From contig NC_079882.1 in assembly GCF_029227915.1 (NCBI RefSeq), positions 16,258,501 through 16,322,500 on the forward strand: DNA of 64,000 bases, written 5' to 3'. The notes beneath the pieces are model-generated. The model had not been told where the DNA came from and ran no database searches. It saw only the letters and a program-made list of their open reading frames with translations. The DNA comes from Hydractinia symbiolongicarpus. Lineage: Eukaryota; Cnidaria; Hydrozoa; Anthoathecata; Hydractiniidae. The translations under genes were made by a program, and so were the position numbers. Below are positions 51,345 to 60,653 of the stretch, piece by piece. Numbering within the stretch: the stretch's first letter is position 1; each line of letters starts with the position of its first letter.

Positions 51345-51473
51345 TTAGACTTATTTTCTCCTACCAACGTAGGCCACCACAAAAGCAACAGCGGCTACGA
51401 TTGCCATATACAAGTGCTTCGCTGCATCTTCGACCATTTTCGCTGCTACCCTGAGAAAGAACTTGTTTTTCAG
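51345..51473 (-). pseudogene. C-terminal fragment of the coiled-coil / Gly-rich membrane protein, copy 3
   Basis: Reads VAAKMVEDAAKHLYMAIVAAVAFVVAYVG, the last membrane segment of the protein at 36477-37670. The rest is cut at about 51474 by the foreign block; the N-terminal part is at 58788-59080 in opposite orientation. Confidence 0.6.
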
Positions 51474-51564
51474 AGTTTTTTATTTTTTTTTTATATTTTG
51501 TACTTTTACACAAATTTTCTTAAAAAAATTTCAAGATGATACATAAATTAACATTCTCTTTACA

Positions 51565-52440
51565 ATGGAATCTGTGACCACATATGAAAAACTATTTCCA
51601 ACATTTTTTAATGATGTCACTCTTACGCATTCAGACAATCTAGATGCGGAAAAAAATCTTTTTGAAAACCAAAATAAAGAGCGTCTTAATACACCGCATT
51701 ATAATGTGGAACAAATTTGCTCAGACTCTAGTATCACGACAGGCAGCTTTTCCGCACTCCATTTAAATATCAGAAGCATGCAAAAATTTTTTGAGTCTTT
51801 TAGACATTTTCTTATACAGACAAATCAAACATTTAAGGTCATTGTCTTAACAGAAACATGGTTAACTAACGCATCCTTTAATTGTGATCATAACTACCAG
51901 CTCACTGGTTATAAAATCATCCATTTTGAGCGCAAAACAGGCAAAAAAGGTGATGGAATATGTGCGTTTGTGCATGATTTCCTCTCATTCAAAGTTAGAG
52001 AGGATCTCTCAGTTTCTAATAATGACAATGAAATCCTTTCCTTAGATATTGAAAACAAAAGAAAGAAAATGGTTTACTTGGCGTGATTTATAGGCCGTCT
52101 AGTGGAAATATCATCAAATTTAATTCCATATTAACAAAAATGCTTAATGTTATGAATCGTGAAAACAAACACGTGTTCCTAACAGGTGATTTTAACATAG
52201 ATTCCTTAACCTACGACACAAACACTAACGTTCAAAATGTTTTCAACACTCTATTTTCTGGTGGATTTATACCGATAATTAATAAACCAACACGAGTAAC
52301 ACCTAGTTCCAGTACAATTATTGACCATGTTTTCCTAAATTGTTTTTTAATTGAAAATACTACTTCGGGCATCATTCAAACAGATATTTCCGATCATTTC
52401 CCTATATTTTTTACAACAAAAACTATAAACTGTTGTTATG
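51565..52440 (+). mobile_element. non-LTR retrotransposon (LINE) fragment with AP-type endonuclease
   Basis: A first frame (51565-52086) has HLNIRSM and VLTETWL; after a one-base frameshift at about 52083 the second frame (52083-52470) has YRPSSGN, LTGDFNID, IDHVF and ISDHFPIFF. These are the N, E, D and H positions of the exonuclease-endonuclease-phosphatase domain of L2/CR1-like LINEs. Reverse transcriptase is absent: coding is replaced by the minisatellite at 52437, the opposite of usual 5' truncation. Confidence 0.75.
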
Positions 52441-52662
52441 CCCCACTTTGTAATAATTGCCCCACTTTGTAATATCTGCCCCACTTTGTAATTATCTTGC
52501 CCCACTTTGTAATACCTGCCCCACTTTGTAATAACTTTTGCCCCACTTTGTAATTTTGGAGCTGCTCCACTTTGCAATTCATTGTTGCCCCACTTTGTAA
52601 TTTTCGGAGCTGCCCCACTTTGTAATAATGTCTTGCCCCACTTTGTAATTTTCGATTTTTCG
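52437..52662 (+). repeat. minisatellite, ten units with core TGCCCCACTTTGTAAT
   Basis: A 16-bp core repeated ten times with variable 3-9 nt spacers (unit length 19-25 bp). Most cores are perfect; one has TGCTCCACTTTGCAAT. It directly follows the LINE fragment. Not a CRISPR array: spacers are too short and the host is a eukaryote. Confidence 0.85.
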
Positions 52663-53230
52663 CATGCTGACCAATATGCAATTTTTATGACGTCATCTTT
52701 TGTTATGTTATCGGTGTTCTGGATGCTCTGTCTTGTTATTTGCAATGAAACGCGTGTCACACGTTAGTAGAATGATTACTTTTAATTTTTATTAGCAAGC
52801 GTTGTAACATTATAGCACTGGCTTTCTTTTTGTGAAAAAATGTACTAGCTGAAGTGTTTTCATACCATAACATAACAGAAATATAATACAAACAGTAGGT
52901 AATGTGTTTTTTGCATAACATAACATAACATAAGAAATAAACTTGTAGCAATCTTAACATAACATGCAGACTAATCAGTTCGAGGATTTCAACGTGACCT
53001 GTTTTACAGCAAGCAACGTGTCACCTCGGGTATATCTACAAATCAAACTCAGGTAAAAAAGCACTACTTCTAAATAGAATGAAAGAAAGATAAAAAATGT
53101 GAACAAAGATACGACAATTTCTACCTGTGTGATTTTTTGGAAGCAATTTACTTGTCAAAAAACATTAGAACATAAACAAAGACTATCGAAAATAAAAGCT
53201 GGAATGAAAAAAAGACTAAAAATCACTTCT
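52663..53230. other. interval without a gene
   Basis: A+T-rich. Contains a CATAA tandem run (52914-52933) and no coding signal I can support. Confidence 0.4.
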
Positions 53231-53239
53231 TCGATTTCC

Positions 53240-53640
53240 ACACAATGTTTTCTATTATATACCAACCATAGGCCAGCAGTTGTAAATTTAGCCATGCCGT
53301 GTTCCATTTCGGATGGTTCAGGATGGTATTCAGCTCTATCACCATTCCAGAGAATGAGCCGGCACTTTTTATAATCCTTTGCATGCCCACCCGGATTGAA
53401 TTTGATGCTATTCTAGCTTTTTTTGTGGAAGGATCTTTTTATACGGTACGTAAACTCTTGGCAAAAATTTGCGTAATTTTTCGGAATCACAAACAATTCT
53501 CCAAAATTTACATACGTTTCGCAATTGTGCATATGTGGCAACGATATGCGAGGGGCCAATTGTAATCGCTGCATTGCAATACTAACATCAAGATTGTTTC
53601 TATAATTTCTGGTGGCAAATCATCGAAGTTGAAATTGCGA
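53240..53640 (-). pseudogene. F-box-like protein fragment
   Basis: The minus strand reads NFDDLPPEIIETILMLVLQCSDYN, an F-box-like opening, then, across frameshifts, a short helical stretch and a conserved-looking end (SGMVIELNTILNHPKWNTAW). F-box proteins are substrate adaptors of SCF ubiquitin ligases. It is decayed and its origin (host retrocopy or transposon cargo) is unclear. Confidence 0.4.
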
Positions 53641-53914
53641 ACTAAAGTGTGAATAAAATATATATGTTTTGTAAAATATATATTGTTTCTGTTACAGGAT
53701 AACAATACAAAATGATGCAATAACGAATGTGCTTCCCTTCCCGTGTCCAGTAAGATAAGCTCGGACTTCTAATTGAATGTCTGAGCATCATAGGCTTTCT
53801 TGTGTCGCGTTGTGGACGATCTAGGGGAAATTATTATACCAAAAGTTAAGTTGAATAAACTCAGAATTGAATTTTATAATATGGAAAATAAGACTATTTA
53901 CCATTCTTTTCACT

Positions 53915-54130
53915 TTATAGGTAAAACACAATGACTGATAAGATTTTATTGAACACACAAAAGAGTTTCGATACTTTCTTACCTAAAGTAACAGTCCCTC
54001 CTTCGCTACCTTCATCTGTCTCATTTTTCTCTTCCCTGTTTTCTAACGCTTTATTAACCTCTTCTGTCCTTTCAAATGTTTCATTATCCTCTTCGCCACC
54101 TTCAACTGTCTCTTTTTCATTTTCACTCAA
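53915..54130 (-). other. acidic Glu-rich frame downstream of the integrase-like gene
   Basis: 71 residues, Glu/Thr-rich (EGGEEDNETFERTEEVNKALEN), with a short hydrophobic end. It could be a tail exon of the integrase-like gene upstream on the same strand. Low complexity prevents assignment. Confidence 0.3.
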
Positions 54131-54489
54131 GACAACATAGTGTTCTCCACATTCTTCGGCAAAATGTCCTAATGTTATTCTACTAAAAGGGCAAAAGTCT
54201 GTTAGTGTTATGGTAACTTGAGCTTCAGGTCCTCATCACTATATGTCCCATTTGAAAACATTCTGTTTAAATATTCACTAAACGGCTTCTCAACGTACAT
54301 TTCGAGTGGCCACCCTTGACTATCATAGGGATTTTCCTCTAAAAACCTCGCAATTTTGGCTCTAACTGTTTGGGCAGATCTGAAAATTCCATATAGAGTC
54401 AGCGCATGCGCTATAGCACTAAATTGGCAATTTCCATCACCAAGGGGGTCGTATGAAACGGAATACCCTTGATCTTGAAAAACATCAAA

Positions 54490-55990
54490 CGATCTTGCTT
54501 TGTAAGTGGTACTAACAAATTCTTTTGATATAATTTTTGTTGTTCCTTATGAAGTTGCTTCAGACTTTTTCCATTTTTCTTTCGTTTATGACATTTCTTG
54601 AAACTGCAATGTCCTCCACCAGAAATCATTCGGCCTCTTTCCTGTCAGTCTTTGGTGATTTAATTTCCACAAAATACCTATTTTTGTATTTACCCACCTT
54701 CAACACTTTTCCATGCAGAACTAATCGATGCTTGGGTGCTTTTTTACCTTTTCGTTTTTCTCCATGTCTGACCAACACTTCATCGCCGATATAATACTGT
54801 TAACACTTATTTCTTTTACGAAAGTGTAAGCTACAGTTCTATCACCAATTCTCTTGTTGTTTGCTTTCACCTTATCCCTGGTCTTTTCGATACGCTGTTT
54901 TCGTTTTAGAATTTGATTTCCGTCCATAATATACCTCGAATGCTGACTTCCATCCAAGTTCCTCTCGCTTGTCGTTATTTAAGCATTTTGCATATTTTGA
55001 AAGGTTTTCTACCCAGTTTACACCAACACGACCTTGACTTACGAGATCGTATGATATCTTTTTTCGTAAAGTTCTATGCGATCTTTCTACTTTCCCTTGT
55101 GATTGAGGGTAGTAAGGTCTGCTTTTAATCATTTTTATTTTTTTCCTCTGACAATACCTTTGAACTGATCCATAAAACTCTTTACCCTGGTCACTTTGTA
55201 AAATACTAGGGGTCCCATGTAAATTGTAAATTTTCTCAAGCTCCATTCTAACCTTGCTTGCATGTTTTGAAGTCAGTTGTACTAATCAGTGAAAGCCAGA
55301 AAAGACATCGAGTAAGGACAGTACATAACGATACGTTTTTCTTTGATATTCAACTTGCATATTTTTCATGTCGACCAGATCGATTTGATGGATATGATGA
55401 ACCTGAAATGCAAACAATACTTTTTTTAAATTGTCTCATTATCTAGCGTAATTAACACAAGTCAACTGTCGATAACGATAAAGGTAATACAAAAATACAA
55501 AGTAACGTCATTTCACAATTATGTAAATCAATTCAGCAACCTTGATCACAGTTTTCTTAAGTTTTGATGATAAGAAAGGGGGACCAAACGTCACAAATAA
55601 ACTAGAGGGCGAGGTTTTCTTCCCCATGCCTTTACATTTAATACAGTATAAATAGAACCTACCTCATTTGCAGTGACTGGTTTAGGAACTGCTTTGTTGC
55701 TGAATTTCACAGTAAATTTTTTAAACTCAGCATCATTTGATGTTATACTGAGAATTTTTCTGCCACTGATTCCCGCATATCGGTTCGCAGCTCTGTTCCT
55801 TAGTTTTTTTATATCCAGCGGATTTACTTTTTTCGAATGTTTTCGCTACCACTTTATTTAATTCACTTTTTTTCAAAACTCGTTTACCTTGAAAAAAAAT
55901 TAATCCATTCGAATCTATTTTCAGATCATTTTTTAATCTCCAGTATTTGATGTACGCGCTTCTGTGAGTGGCAGTCCTGTTTTTCACTGG
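54490..55990 (-). pseudogene. KRBA2/Ginger-like DDE integrase gene with an intron
   Basis: N-terminal part near 55733-55987 (RVLKKSELNKVVAKTFEKSKSAGYKK); an intron at about 55410-55664 (donor GTAGGTTC, acceptor TTTCAG); then the core: HQIDLVDMKN (D), LQSDQGKEF (D), PYYPQSQGKVERSHRTLRKK (E), followed by NWVENLSKYAKCLNN and a C-terminal RKGKKAPKHRLVLHGKVLKVGKYKN. Frameshifts break it near 55270, 54870 and 54630. Cellular and transposon genes of this type (KRAB-A domain-containing 2, Ginger) share this integrase. Confidence 0.65.
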
Positions 55991-56519
55991 GATTATGGAT
56001 TGTCCATCGTCATTATCAACTCCGCTATTATCTCATACTCGTCTTCTCGCATTGGATGAATGTAACTTAACAACAATACGAACCTTAATTTCCATAACAA
56101 AATCAAAATAAGAAATTTGCAAAACATGTCTGGTCCAAAAACTATTCCTAAAATCAAAATCCGTTAAATTAAGTATATGCCGATATCCAAAATCTTATCC
56201 TATCCAGTCTCGTCCAAAAAACCAAGTTTATTTGATGTAAGTAATAAATTATCTTTTATGCTAATAATATGCTATAAACCTCTCTATAACCTGCTACAAC
56301 ACAACTAACTTTATCAAAACTCACAACAGCTTGATGATGTGTTATTCAGAAGTTATTTCATTGTTTTGACACCTTGATAATAATGGTGACGCGCGGCGCT
56401 GCAGAACTCATGAGAGAATACTAGCTGGTGATGATAAAACTTTCAAAAATACAAATACAAAAAAACATAACACTTTTACTCATTTTTTACTTTTTTACTT
56501 TTACTTGTTTTCTGAGTTT
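55991..56519. other. interval without a gene
   Basis: A+T-rich, short frames only. It ends where the Polinton integrase fragment begins at about 56535. Confidence 0.4.
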
Positions 56520-56534
56520 TCTTTTTTCCGCTCC

Positions 56535-57125
56535 TGGGCATCTTGAGGCTTAAAGAGCCTTTCCGCAAGGACCTTGTTGTAAGATTCCACGAAGGCCGTG
56601 AATATTTGGTGGTACTTTTGTGGTGGCCCGCCTAATTTCTACACTCTTGTCCCCTAACAGTTTCGTCACATTCGATTTGAATTCGGAGTCATTGTCACAT
56701 TAAAAATTCCTGGGGTAGTGTAAGGGAGCGGCTTTGTAAATGTCTTTGACCATGTCGCCGGCTTTTTTGGTACGCAGAGGCCTCGCTACCTTATACTTTG
56801 AAGCTACGTCAGTCCCTGTGATTATGTATTTATATGCACTACCATATAGCCTGTCATGGGGCATGTACAATAGATCGAATTAATGCATTTCATTCGGTGT
56901 CGTAATGGTAAAGTGTGGATAATCCATCTTTTTCGGACCTAAAATGTGTCGTAGCCAGAGCAGCTGCCTACTCAGCCAATGAGTAACCTTCTTTTTGGAG
57001 AGGCCAGCTTCTGCGGCGGGTAATTTAATAGATTTCCGTCCGCTCCACAGATGTTTCGTCATATAGTAAATTTGGCTTAGCTTTTCGGCCTCCTCTTCCG
57101 TAACGATATGTGATGCTTTTGACAT
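56535..57125 (-). pseudogene. Polinton RVE-type integrase, copy 3 (truncated)
   Basis: Start at 57125 (MSKASHIVTEEEAEKLSQIYY), an N-terminal helical domain with KKKVTHWLSRQLLWLRHILG, then PHFTITTPNEMH and a stop where element 2 reads Gln. Downstream fragments show TGTDVASKYKVARPL and CDNDSEF (Gly to Asp). The C terminus after LFKPQDAQ is cut by the foreign block. This copy supplies the N-terminal domain that is deleted in element 2. Confidence 0.7.
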
Positions 57126-57126
57126 G

Positions 57127-57546
57127 TTAATTATATGTCAAAAACGTTCTTACAGATACTTGTACCACGAACCCTAGCAGGTACAGGAAGCCAATGATGA
57201 ATGTGAGTTCCCCATCCTGTTGCTGCTTGGAAGGTACGTAAAAATCCTTCAATTGCGGGGCTTTTTTGTCCGAAGCAATGTAATACTGATACATACTATC
57301 GTCTAATTCTCTTAGGCTTTTGCCGGCATTGAGCTGCAGTTCGCGTTGCTCATTAAACCAGTCAAGCTTAGTCTGTCGATCCCGTATCCACTGTGCCTGA
57401 GCTGCATTGAGTTTTTCCATAGCTTCGTCGTGCCGTTTCTGTTCCGCCTCGCCGTGCTCCGAGAGCTTGCTAAATAGAAAATTGGTCCCCGAAAATGCAA
57501 GGGACGTTGATCGCCGCACCTGCTACCAGTACAGCTATTGTCGCCA
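57127..57546 (-). pseudogene. coiled-coil, C-terminal-helix membrane protein, copy 3
   Basis: MATIAVLVAGAAI at 57546, a frameshift near 57515, then FLFSKLSEHGEAEQKRHDEAMEKLNAAQAQWIRDRQTKLDW, ELDDSMYQYYIASDK and a C-terminal hydrophobic segment (LTFIIGFLYLLGFVVQVSV). The stop lies two bases from the integrase start. Two membrane segments flank a coiled coil. Confidence 0.6.
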
Positions 57547-57557
57547 TGTCTCTTTAT

Positions 57558-58754
57558 TTTCAATACATCATACCATCGAGCCTACCATCCAGGATGTTCA
57601 TTTGCGCATCCTGAAACAAGTACACGTAACACCTAAAATCCATCAGCCCTTTTCGTCATATGTAACGTGATGCCGTTACTAAGCCTCTCCAGGGGTCTTC
57701 GAGAGCCATGAAAAACATCGTCGGGGGAGGCCCGGAAGTCTACAAATAGGACATAACTTTCATTGAGTGACTGGCCTATGGTCGCATTAGAGTCATGGGC
57801 ACCGAAAATATTGACAATCTCTTGTATGTGATCCTTGGGAAACATGGCATGGCTATAGAGTTCATTAGGTTCACCCTCAATGGTTATATTAATACTCGCG
57901 ATCTTAGGGTTGTAGAACACCTCATTAACGCCTACTTAGGGTTTAACTTTCCCAGGGTCTATGAAAAGTAGCAAGACACCCTTCAAGGACCTGGCAGAAG
58001 TATCAATCTGGAGGTTATAGCAGGTATCCGCCGTAGGGAAAAGCGATACGGCTATATCTTGACATCATAGCGCTTACCAGGCTTTCGTGAGTGATTTTGT
58101 CAAACTTAATGTTGGTATTTTTGTAGGTTGAATTTGCTGCCTTGGCCGCAGTAAACCCCGAGGCTGCGTCCCAACATCTTTTATCACATCGCTGTGGGGC
58201 GCAAAATGTATTGCAAATTGCAACCTGTCGTATAAGTCAGCCGGATAAAATGGTAAATCTCTCAATGGGATGGAAAATGTGTTGCCATACGCCGCAACTA
58301 TCGCTTTCTCCTTATCTGTCCCGACGTGATCGCTTGCTTTGACTTGCAGAGCTTTGATGGTACCATCATTAGGATTGATGCCTTCGAGGATTAGGTTGTT
58401 GTCACGGTCAAATTTCGGTAGCCAGAGATCTCGGTACACTGCCAGGATATTGTAATCTGATATATTCTGGACCTTCTTGGCGCTTAGGGTAATGCGTAGA
58501 TTCTTTACAATGCTTTTGTCTATATTGGATACGATCGTACGTTTTGTGTTTTGTGTCAGGTCAAATAAGAGCTTAAGACTACCCGGGAAAAAGACATCAT
58601 TCTGGGGCATGTTGGGAATATCCACATAGAGGTTCTCGTTCTAATTAATAGTACTTGGTATATGGCTAATTTGTACCCTCTGTCTCCTGCCTTTGATAGC
58701 TAGGAGTTGCTTGGTATCAGCATAGGGGTCTAGGGTTATTCCGAATATGCTCAT
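57558..58754 (-). pseudogene. Polinton major capsid protein, copy 3
   Basis: MSIFGITLDPYADTKQLLAIKG at 58754, a stop near 58640, then VDIPNMPQNDVFFPGSLKLLFDL, DYNILAVYRDLWLPKFDRDN, INPNDGTIKALQVK, YGNTFSIPL, SLKGVLLLFIDP, IEGEPNELYSHAMFP, GITLHMTKRADG and DAQMNILDG. Stops and frameshifts near 58060, 57930 and 57650. About 400 residues, like the other copies; in reverse orientation relative to element 2. Confidence 0.7.
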
Positions 58755-58787
58755 GTTTATTTATATATAGGGGAAATCTTCTATTAA

Positions 58788-59080
58788 ATGCCAACTTATC
58801 CAGTATTTGATCACGATCTTATTGAGGAGGATAAGGGTGGCAGGAGGAATGATAAGGACGATTGGCCATCAACGCAACAACTCCCTGAAACGCAGCAACT
58901 TCCATCAGCATCGGGGCAACAACAGCATGAAGACACCACGGCTACGGGCATTAATACTGGCAAGAAGCTGTTAGAAATGAGGGTCAACGATCTATATAAT
59001 CAAATTAGAAAGGATCCTAGGGTGATGGCTTTGGAAGTCCATGTGATCCCCTATGATAGATTTAAAGTGCAAGGAAAACG
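58788..59080 (+). pseudogene. N-terminal part of the coiled-coil / Gly-rich gene, inverted (copy 3)
   Basis: MPTYPVFDHDLIEEDKGG, an acidic/Gln-rich stretch, then KLLEMRVNDLYNQIRKDP and YDRFKVQGKRLFYRSM, matching the N-terminal domain at 37392-37670. The frame runs on to 59399, but from about 59085 it is antisense to the next membrane gene: an inversion breakpoint created a chimeric frame. Confidence 0.6.
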
Positions 59081-59086
59081 TCTTTT

Positions 59087-59350
59087 CTATAGGTCCATGG
59101 TCCCTTTTATCCCCGTGAGTATGGCTTCAGGAGTGTTTAAATCTCTCTCAAAATATCCTAAGAACTCTCTAAACGTCATGGGTTGTTTCTTGGGCGGAGC
59201 TCTTCCAAGCTTTCTCTCCCTCATCAGTGCCGCTAGTCTGTGCCCCTGGGCAACCCTTACCGGGTGCTTTTTGTGTACTTCAACAGTTTTTTCGACGATC
59301 TCGGTTTGTTGTTTTTGTTGGTTGATAATAATACTACACGCGCTGCTCAT
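59087..59350 (-). pseudogene. small Polinton membrane-cluster protein, truncated (copy 3)
   Basis: Likely start MSSACSIIINQQ at 59350. Contains EVHKKHPVRVAQGHRLAALMRERKLG, like the Lys-rich protein at 42446 and 21375, then FREFLGYFERDLNTPEAIL. The C terminus is lost at the inversion breakpoint. Confidence 0.5.
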
Positions 59351-60653
59351 CTTTTTGTTGCTCTTCATCAACCTTCTCTTCAACTACCTTGGACGTTGAG
59401 AGCTGGGTGTGATTAATCGTGTGCGCAGCAATAAGCAGAGGTGTCAATAGCATACCAAAAGCTGAGTACATGAGAATCCCCAAGTCAGCCATACTATCCC
59501 TGATGATGGGGTCCTCATCGATATCTTGCCTCAAGCCTTCGGGGCTATCGAGGGCCACTACGTTACTTATAGCCTTCGTGTACATGCTTATCGCATGGGT
59601 TGACAGTGGCTTGGCTGTCTTTGTACCCTTTTCCTGGATCTCACGTTGAATGTACTCAGAGTACACTTTCATTAGACCTACCACCTTTTTGTTCTTGCCG
59701 ATGGGGAGAGGCCTACCATCATCTTTGCTATAGGCACTCGTGTCAAAATGTGTCACTACATCATCGGCAATATCACGGTAAAAATCCTCCGTTCTGATGT
59801 GATAGACGAAGGAATCCGTATCCATATAGCAGATCCGTAACTTGCTGCCATATTTGGGCTGCATATAGTCGTAGTGAAACTCGTACATGACGGTTTTTGG
59901 CTGATCTAAAATAGCTTGATCAATACACACGGGCTTATTCATCTTGATTCCCGTTCTACCCATCTCAACACCCATGAGGTTCTCGCTAAAGCGGTTCCCG
60001 CCTCTGAAGTTTGGTTGCATGACGAGCTTCGTATAGGCAGCTTCATTCGTGACTAGCTTGATATTCCCATGATTACGGATATTCTCCATGGTTTTCCCAA
60101 AGACCGAGAGGTTCATCAGCTTATAAAAGTCCTTCTCAAAGTCGTTCTTGGCGGTAGTTCTCAGCCTCGTGTTATGGTCTATATAGTCACGGAGCCAAGG
60201 CTTCTTGAGCTCGAGCCCGTGTTTCACGGCTTGATGAAGAGCCCCGATGTGTACCACGTATTTCCGCTTATGTTCGAGATTTGGGATTAGTTTCTCGACC
60301 CTGTGGGCCACCTTGCGCTCCGGCAGGAAAGGCAGCTCGTTGTGCTTGTCGTGCAGACTCTTTGGATAATCAATGTCAACCTCCAAGATGTATCCATGCT
60401 TGTTGTCAGCGACGAGCTTCCCGATGCGCTTCTCCGTAAAGGTCTCAACGTTCGACAGCCATTTGAACCCATGCGTGGGCAGATCTTGACGCATAGCCCA
60501 GCCATAGAGATTGTTGGCGTCAAGGTACGGCAAGTAGGACGACTCCCTCTCAGGATCATATTGATCACCCATGTATTTGTTATTCGGTCTCGCGTAGCGG
60601 TGTACAGCCTGGGTTATACCACCTCGAATACCCTTTTCAAACATCAAGAGCAT
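59334..60653 (-). pseudogene. polymerase palm fused in frame to the Polinton membrane protein
   Basis: A 439-residue open frame. Residues 1 to about 330 are polymerase palm: DANNLYGWAM (motif A, Asp present), DFYKLMNLSVFGKTMEN (motif B), CYMDTDSFVYH (motif C), KNKKVVGLMK. Then, without a stop, the frame continues as the C-terminal two thirds of the membrane protein (GTKTAKPLSTHAISMYTKAISN, ADLGILMYSAFG). A deletion removed the polymerase C terminus and the start of the membrane gene. Confidence 0.75.

Noticed and set aside
50933-51388. Minus-strand Gly/Cys-rich repeat protein
   Set aside because: It is antisense to the RHTTPP minisatellite tail of the virion-type gene; low-complexity shadow.
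52437-52662. CRISPR-like array of repeats and spacers
   Set aside because: Spacers are only 3-9 nt, the repeat is 16 bp and the surrounding DNA is animal. It is a minisatellite.
52347-52760. Minus-strand frame with ITKWG/LQSGA repeats
   Set aside because: Antisense reading of the minisatellite; period and residues follow directly from the DNA repeat.
58788-59399. A single 203-residue plus-strand protein with a hydrophobic C terminus
   Set aside because: The second half is antisense to a Polinton membrane gene; the frame is a chimera produced at an inversion breakpoint.
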